From: a virus
Virus record (IMG/VR): IMGVR_UViG_3300009159_000053
Coordinates: 22,893 to 86,892 of that record
Length of the DNA: 64,000 bases
Strand: one strand, 5' to 3'
A program made the position numbers and the translations under genes. The notes under the pieces are model-generated. The model saw only the letters and a list, made by a program, of their open reading frames with translations, was not told the origin of the DNA and did no database searches. The first letter of the stretch is position 1, and every line of letters starts with the position of its first letter. Positions 60,971-64,000 of this stretch are shown piece by piece.

Positions 60971-61642
60971 TTAAGATGCTGCTGCGAATGGTGTAATTGT
61001 TACTGCTGCACCTACAGAGATGTTGTTTGCTCCTGCTGCAACTGATTGAGTCTTTATAGTTCCTGCAACTCCAGCAACGGTTCCAGAAAGACCAGATGCG
61101 TTATATGAAGTAGTTGCAGTTGTTGTTACGTTAATTTGGTTTGCACTTGCAACAGTAGTAACTGAATAGGTTCCATTGAAATCAGCACTAAGTCCTGCAA
61201 GTGTTACTTTTTGACCAATAGAATAGCCGTGACTTGCTACAGCAACTTGAAGAACGGTTGTACCTGCAACACGTTGTAGAGCAGTTACTGTCTTTGCAGC
61301 ATTTGTTGCTGCTGTTGCAGTTGTTGGAACAAGACTTGCATCTTTCATTGCGTCAGTTGCTTCTGCTGTTGTTAAACCAACTACGCTTGGTACAAGTACG
61401 TAATCGGTTGGACCTGCGACATCTTCTCCTGCACTGTTTTCGGCAAATAAAGGATATCCACCCCATCCAGATAGAGCGGTGATGTGATTATCTAATAATG
61501 GATCAAGACGACCTGGTGTGCCAACTGCACTTACGGCATTTGGACGAACGTCGTTTGGTTGCATAGGAAGATTTCCCCATACAAAATCAATTGCGACTTC
61601 ACCAGCGGTATCTAAAAGATTACCGTTGTTATTTACTGCCAT
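60971..61642 (-). CDS. Head or fibre protein with PASTA and copied beta domain (223 aa)
   Basis: The N-terminal 75 residues are unknown. Residues 80-112 (VPSVVGLTTAEATDAMKDAS) fit a PASTA repeat, a domain that binds peptidoglycan fragments. Residues 117-192 are the beta domain seen in the gpI-like protein (FNGTYSVTTVASANQINVTT). The end is Ala/Thr-rich. It is a likely decoration or host-contact protein. A candidate promoter lies 62 bases upstream. Confidence 0.72.
   Translation of the reverse strand: MAVNNNGNLLDTAGEVAIDFVWGNLPMQPNDVRPNAVSAVGTPGRLDPLLDNHITALSGWGGYPLFAENSAGEDVAGPTDYVLVPSVVGLTTAEATDAMKDASLVPTTATAATNAAKTVTALQRVAGTTVLQVAVASHGYSIGQKVTLAGLSADFNGTYSVTTVASANQINVTTTATTSYNASGLSGTVAGVAGTIKTQSVAAGANNISVGAAVTITPFAAAS
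61070..61290. repeat. Copy 2 of the dispersed intragenic domain repeat
   Basis: The pair of 20321-20540. The two copies share long identical DNA stretches, among them 30 bases coding for TTVLQVAVA, while the flanking gene parts are unrelated. Confidence 0.8.
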
Positions 61643-61703
61643 GTTTTCTTCTTTCTCTAGAGAGGTTTATTTTCCCCATGCGCTTAGGGGACCCTTAAAA
61701 GTA

Positions 61704-61732
61704 AGTATCCAAGAAGATAGGTAAAATGTCAG
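61704..61732 (-). promoter_or_regulatory. Candidate sigma-70-type promoter
   Basis: On the minus strand CTGACA (61732-61727) and GATACT (61709-61704) are 17 bases apart, a match of 5/6 and 4/6 to the consensus. The start site would be near 61697, leaving a leader of about 55 bases with a small hairpin before the gene at 61642. Confidence 0.4.
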
Positions 61733-61735
61733 GGT

Positions 61736-61975
61736 TTAATCATCCCACTCATCACATTGATGCTCTTCTAACTCTAACTCTTCTAGAATACGTTCACAAT
61801 CTTTACATTTAAAAAACCTGACATCATCTAATGCCACATGTAAAGAATCAGCATGTTCAAGGTCCTGCTCCATTTGTGGTCCCGCTAAAACTTCTGGAGG
61901 AAATGGACCCCTAGGAGCATGAGAAGACTTTGGAATGGCATGGCCTTGCACTGCAAACTTACGAATTAACTTCAT
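61736..61975 (-). CDS. Small zinc-binding protein candidate (79 aa)
   Basis: The C-terminal part has CKDCERILEELELEEHQC, a Cys/His group that may bind zinc. The N-terminus is basic and Pro-rich (PRGPFPPEVL). It directly follows the stop of the preceding zinc-ribbon gene (TAA then ATG). No family was recognised. Confidence 0.65.
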   Translation of the reverse strand: MKLIRKFAVQGHAIPKSSHAPRGPFPPEVLAGPQMEQDLEHADSLHVALDDVRFFKCKDCERILEELELEEHQCDEWDD

Positions 61976-62221
61976 TTATTTTTCCGACTTTTTAGATGCA
62001 GCCTTCTTCTTTGGTGCTTCAACGGATTCAGTAGTTGCAGGTTTTAAAGCCGCAAGTGCTGATGTTTGATCTTCCTTGTACTCTTCGGTAATAGTTAACA
62101 ACCCTGCTTTTTTACGTTCATTTAAAAAGGAAGGCAAACACTTACCACAATACAAAATAGATTCTACTTTTGAAATTTTATACTCAAACATTGCTCGTCT
62201 GTCACAATTAACACAATTCAT
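61976..62221 (-). CDS. Zinc-ribbon protein (81 aa)
   Basis: Start at the ATG at 62221 (MNCVNCDRRAMFEY), a TAATG junction; a GTG two codons upstream is an alternative. CVNC (3-6) and CGKC (25-28) form a zinc ribbon. The C-terminus is Lys/Ala-rich (KKKAASKKSEK). The binding partner is unknown. Confidence 0.7.
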   Translation of the reverse strand: MNCVNCDRRAMFEYKISKVESILYCGKCLPSFLNERKKAGLLTITEEYKEDQTSALAALKPATTESVEAPKKKAASKKSEK

Positions 62222-62571
62222 TACCACTCCACTCCATGAGAAAACTGTTTACCATAAACATCTACAGGTGCTCCACCAGTCATTGGTCCTGGACGTGATG
62301 GTTCAGAAAATATCCTAGACAGTTGTTCCTTAGATTGTGGGTCAACCTCTGGGTGATCTGACAGGTTTTGAGCACGAGTCCAGAACTCAGGTGGGTACAT
62401 ACCAAAATTACGTAGTATCTGACCATGAGTCTTTATTGCTGGATTTCTTGAAACTTTCATAGCAAAGTTTAAAATCTTTTTATCAATCGCAGATAGCGGC
62501 GCTTGTTTTGATTCAGCACCAGAGTTAAAATCATTATAAGACTGATGGCCTTTGTCTATTGCACCAGCCAT
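62221..62571 (-). CDS. DUF3263-like protein (116 aa)
   Basis: Residues 25-85 (DKKILNFAMKVSRNPAIKTH, then ILRNFGMYPPEFWTRAQNLS) resemble the DUF3263 helical domain, known mainly from Actinobacteria and their phages, which looks like a helix-turn-helix. A small DNA-binding or packaging role is possible. It supports an actinobacterial host. Confidence 0.65.
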   Translation of the reverse strand: MAGAIDKGHQSYNDFNSGAESKQAPLSAIDKKILNFAMKVSRNPAIKTHGQILRNFGMYPPEFWTRAQNLSDHPEVDPQSKEQLSRIFSEPSRPGPMTGGAPVDVYGKQFSHGVEW

Positions 62572-62966
62572 TACGGAACTTTCTTTCCGCCTCTTACTTT
62601 CTTAACAGGAACTCTTCCTGGTTTTGAAACAGCAGTAGGAGTTGGCATTTTAGAGGTATAACTTGCAGACGCATCTCCATACTTTACAGATACTTGTGTT
62701 CCTGGTTGTGCAAAGCCATGGACGCTCTCTGCAAAGTGCATTGTTCTTCCGTGCCCTGCTTTTGCAGATCTTTCAGTAAGACGTGCTTGTTGAGCGGTGC
62801 TTCTAGTTGTTGCCTCATGTTGAGCCGCATGCATTGCTAGAGTTGTTTGAGTTAAGTTCATTTGATCAGAGTCACGTTGAGAACGTGCCCCCTCTTTGTA
62901 CTTGCTAGCCAAAAACCTACCTGCTATAGCGAATGGGTTTGGATCGTTTGGGGTCTGCATACTCAT
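62571..62966 (-). CDS. Hypothetical protein (131 aa)
   Basis: The protein is polar, with a Gln/Ala/Thr-rich helical middle (TLAMHAAQHEATTRSTAQQA) and a basic end (VKKVRGGKKVP). AGAG lies upstream of the ATG. It sits between the membrane genes and the zinc-ribbon genes. No family was recognised. Confidence 0.65.
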   Translation of the reverse strand: MSMQTPNDPNPFAIAGRFLASKYKEGARSQRDSDQMNLTQTTLAMHAAQHEATTRSTAQQARLTERSAKAGHGRTMHFAESVHGFAQPGTQVSVKYGDASASYTSKMPTPTAVSKPGRVPVKKVRGGKKVP

Positions 62967-62980
62967 AGGTATATCATCTC

Positions 62981-63352
62981 TTAAACAGGTTCTTTAGACT
63001 TGCTAACTGATAGATGTTCTTCAATACTAATTAAACGCTCTCCCATTTCAACAAAGGCCTCCATTAGGACTCCCTGGTTGTCATACATTTTATTTACTAC
63101 ATCTTTTGTTGAACTTCCTCCATTACTGGAAAGTTCTCCGTCTAGGCGATTTAATCTTTCCATAACTCCTGGAACACGATCTCGGCCTGGAGACTCCTCT
63201 TCTCCAGACCAATCTCGTTTAAAATCTTCAAACCAACTCATAAATAAATCTGCCTTTTTTTTGTAAGGTTCAACTAATTGACGAAGCCCTAATAGGGCTG
63301 CGGTTATTATTCCAACCGTTGCAAAGACAGTGATTATCATATTGTTGGTCAT
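62981..63352 (-). CDS. DUF2746-like membrane protein (123 aa)
   Basis: One N-terminal transmembrane segment (MIITVFATVGIITAALLGLR) is followed by a charged, helical cytoplasmic part with GERLISIEEHLSVS. Actinophages carry proteins like this, often labelled DUF2746, beside the holin. It may be a lysis accessory. Topology: N-terminal anchor. Confidence 0.7.
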   Translation of the reverse strand: MTNNMIITVFATVGIITAALLGLRQLVEPYKKKADLFMSWFEDFKRDWSGEEESPGRDRVPGVMERLNRLDGELSSNGGSSTKDVVNKMYDNQGVLMEAFVEMGERLISIEEHLSVSKSKEPV

Positions 63353-63376
63353 CCGACTTATGTACCTTTCTTGAAG

Positions 63377-63571
63377 TTACTTCTTAGCGCCAAATCCGTA
63401 GGACGCATCCTTTGGATTTAATGCTTTGGCTAATGGGCCGAGAAGACCTGCAAGAAAAGCATTTGCTAAAGTCTTTGGGTCTGTAATACCGCTCATATAC
63501 AAAGCGGCAACTGCTGCTGCTGCTGCACGTAGGTACGTACCTGCTGCGGCTTCTAGTGCTTTCTTATCCAT
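63377..63571 (-). CDS. Holin candidate (64 aa)
   Basis: Start at the ATG at 63571 (MDKKALEAAAGTY), with AAGGAGATGT upstream; a 29-codon upstream extension is rejected. Two short hydrophobic helices (LRAAAAAVAALYM and LANAFLAGLLGPLA) and a charged end make a small holin-like protein of the kind common in actinophages. Confidence 0.7.
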   Translation of the reverse strand: MDKKALEAAAGTYLRAAAAAVAALYMSGITDPKTLANAFLAGLLGPLAKALNPKDASYGFGAKK

Positions 63572-63614
63572 ACATCTCCTTACAAAGTGCCCAACCTCAA
63601 GAACAAATAATCCC

Positions 63615-63779
63615 TTAATCTTCTCGATTACGCAGTGGATACGTAACTGCCCATGCAATTAAAGTTCCAACAATTGCATATCCAACTATGGTTTTTGCAC
63701 TTCCGTCTAAAACTACCCAGGCAATAAACATGCCGAGTAGTGTCCAGAGTTGGTCAACCATATCTTTTAATATTTTCAC
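63615..63779 (-). CDS. Small two-TM membrane protein (54 aa)
   Basis: A 54-codon frame starts at GTG, overlapping the upstream stop (GTGA). Two hydrophobic segments (about 11-25 and 30-48) and a basic C-terminus (PLRNRED) are visible. It lies directly upstream of the holin candidate. It may be a second holin or antiholin. Confidence 0.65.
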   Translation of the reverse strand: MKILKDMVDQLWTLLGMFIAWVVLDGSAKTIVGYAIVGTLIAWAVTYPLRNRED

Positions 63780-63997
63780 GGCTTACGTCTCCTAACCGTT
63801 CTCTTTGGTTTGTCATTGCCAGCGGCAGGGCCGCCAGCACCTCCACCACTTGTTGGTGTTGTTCCCCCTGTTGTAGTTCTTGCTGCACTAACTGCAGCAG
63901 ATGTTGCTGCACCTGTTGCTGCGTTAATTGCTGCACCTGTTGCAACCACTGTTGCAACAACCATCTTTGTTGCTTCTTCACGTTCTTCTGTACTCAT
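63776..63997 (-). CDS. Ala/Thr-rich small membrane-associated protein (73 aa)
   Basis: Residues 11-40 are Ala/Val-rich and may form a membrane helix; the rest is Gly/Thr/Pro and ends with RTVRRRKP. The ATG at 63997 lies at the window edge, so the upstream context cannot be checked. A competing frame (63754-63981) is rejected. The role is unknown; the neighbours suggest the lysis region. Confidence 0.55.
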   Translation of the reverse strand: MSTEEREEATKMVVATVVATGAAINAATGAATSAAVSAARTTTGGTTPTSGGGAGGPAAGNDKPKRTVRRRKP

Positions 63998-64000
63998 GTC

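Noticed and set aside
63754-63981. Gln/Leu-rich frame at the right edge (75 aa)
   Set aside because: It lies in another frame over 63776-63997; poly-Gln composition is typical of a shadow, and the chosen frame is coupled by GTGA to the next gene.
1-64000. tRNA genes, integrase, attachment sites and diversity-generating reverse transcriptase
   Set aside because: I looked for cloverleaf-like blocks, tyrosine or serine recombinase motifs and a YxDD reverse transcriptase and found none. By eye this cannot exclude a degenerate tRNA.

Overview
The window is a 64 kb piece of a tailed, contractile-tail (myovirus-type) bacteriophage genome, cut at both ends. The sequence is AT-rich and packed almost without gaps: no stretch over 300 bases lacks a gene, and most neighbours overlap by TAATG, ATGA, GTGA or 8-base junctions. 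A WhiB-type iron-sulfur regulator, a DUF3263-like protein and many actinophage-style hypotheticals point to an actinobacterial host. The AT richness would fit the low-GC aquatic actinobacteria, but that is inference. There is no integrase, repressor, tRNA or CRISPR array in the window, and no stand-alone endolysin was recognised.

Almost everything reads on the minus strand, so the genome is best followed from right to left. At 63997-60193 lie tiny membrane proteins (holin candidates), zinc-ribbon proteins, and a head or fibre protein with a PASTA repeat. Packaging and head genes follow: large terminase (58044-59630), portal (55490-57226), scaffold-like coiled coil (54592-55368), major capsid protein (53430-54557) and a strong terminator at about 52.9 kb. 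From 52837 to 36416 is a large host-contact region with two collagen-like fibre proteins, a six-member family of tail-fibre paralogues (four with long glycine-rich ends) and small accessory fibre genes. Inside it, on the opposite strand, sits a four-gene carbohydrate cassette (44251-47063: GH130-like propeller, TPR protein, methyltransferase, GT25-like glycosyltransferase).

At 34160-35756 is a chain of nine very small, lysine-rich or cysteine-rich genes ending at a textbook terminator. The tail module follows: completion proteins, sheath (31090-32601), tube (30445-31068), tail assembly chaperone (29618-30421) with an overlapping reading frame that looks reached by a +1 frameshift, tape measure with a lysozyme-like domain (27429-29468), hub and baseplate genes (LysM, gpD-like hub, gp25, gpJ, OB-fold spike, gpI-like protein).

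The left third (19297-1944) is the DNA module: winged-helix initiator candidate, DnaC-like loader, DnaB-like helicase, CHC2/Toprim primase, SNF2-type helicase, family A DNA polymerase, RecA, two PD-(D/E)XK nucleases and a RuvC-like resolvase. Mixed with these are WhiB, a SpoVS-like protein, a SWIM zinc-finger protein, several very small zinc-ribbon proteins and a subtilisin-family protease with a signal peptide. The leftmost 1.9 kb holds five unrecognised genes, the last one truncated by the window edge.

The most noteworthy items are the predicted frameshift in the tail chaperone, the chain of tiny basic and cysteine-rich genes, the reversed sugar cassette among the fibres, an intragenic domain copied between a baseplate-region gene and a head-region gene 40 kb apart, and the phage-borne SpoVS and secreted protease.
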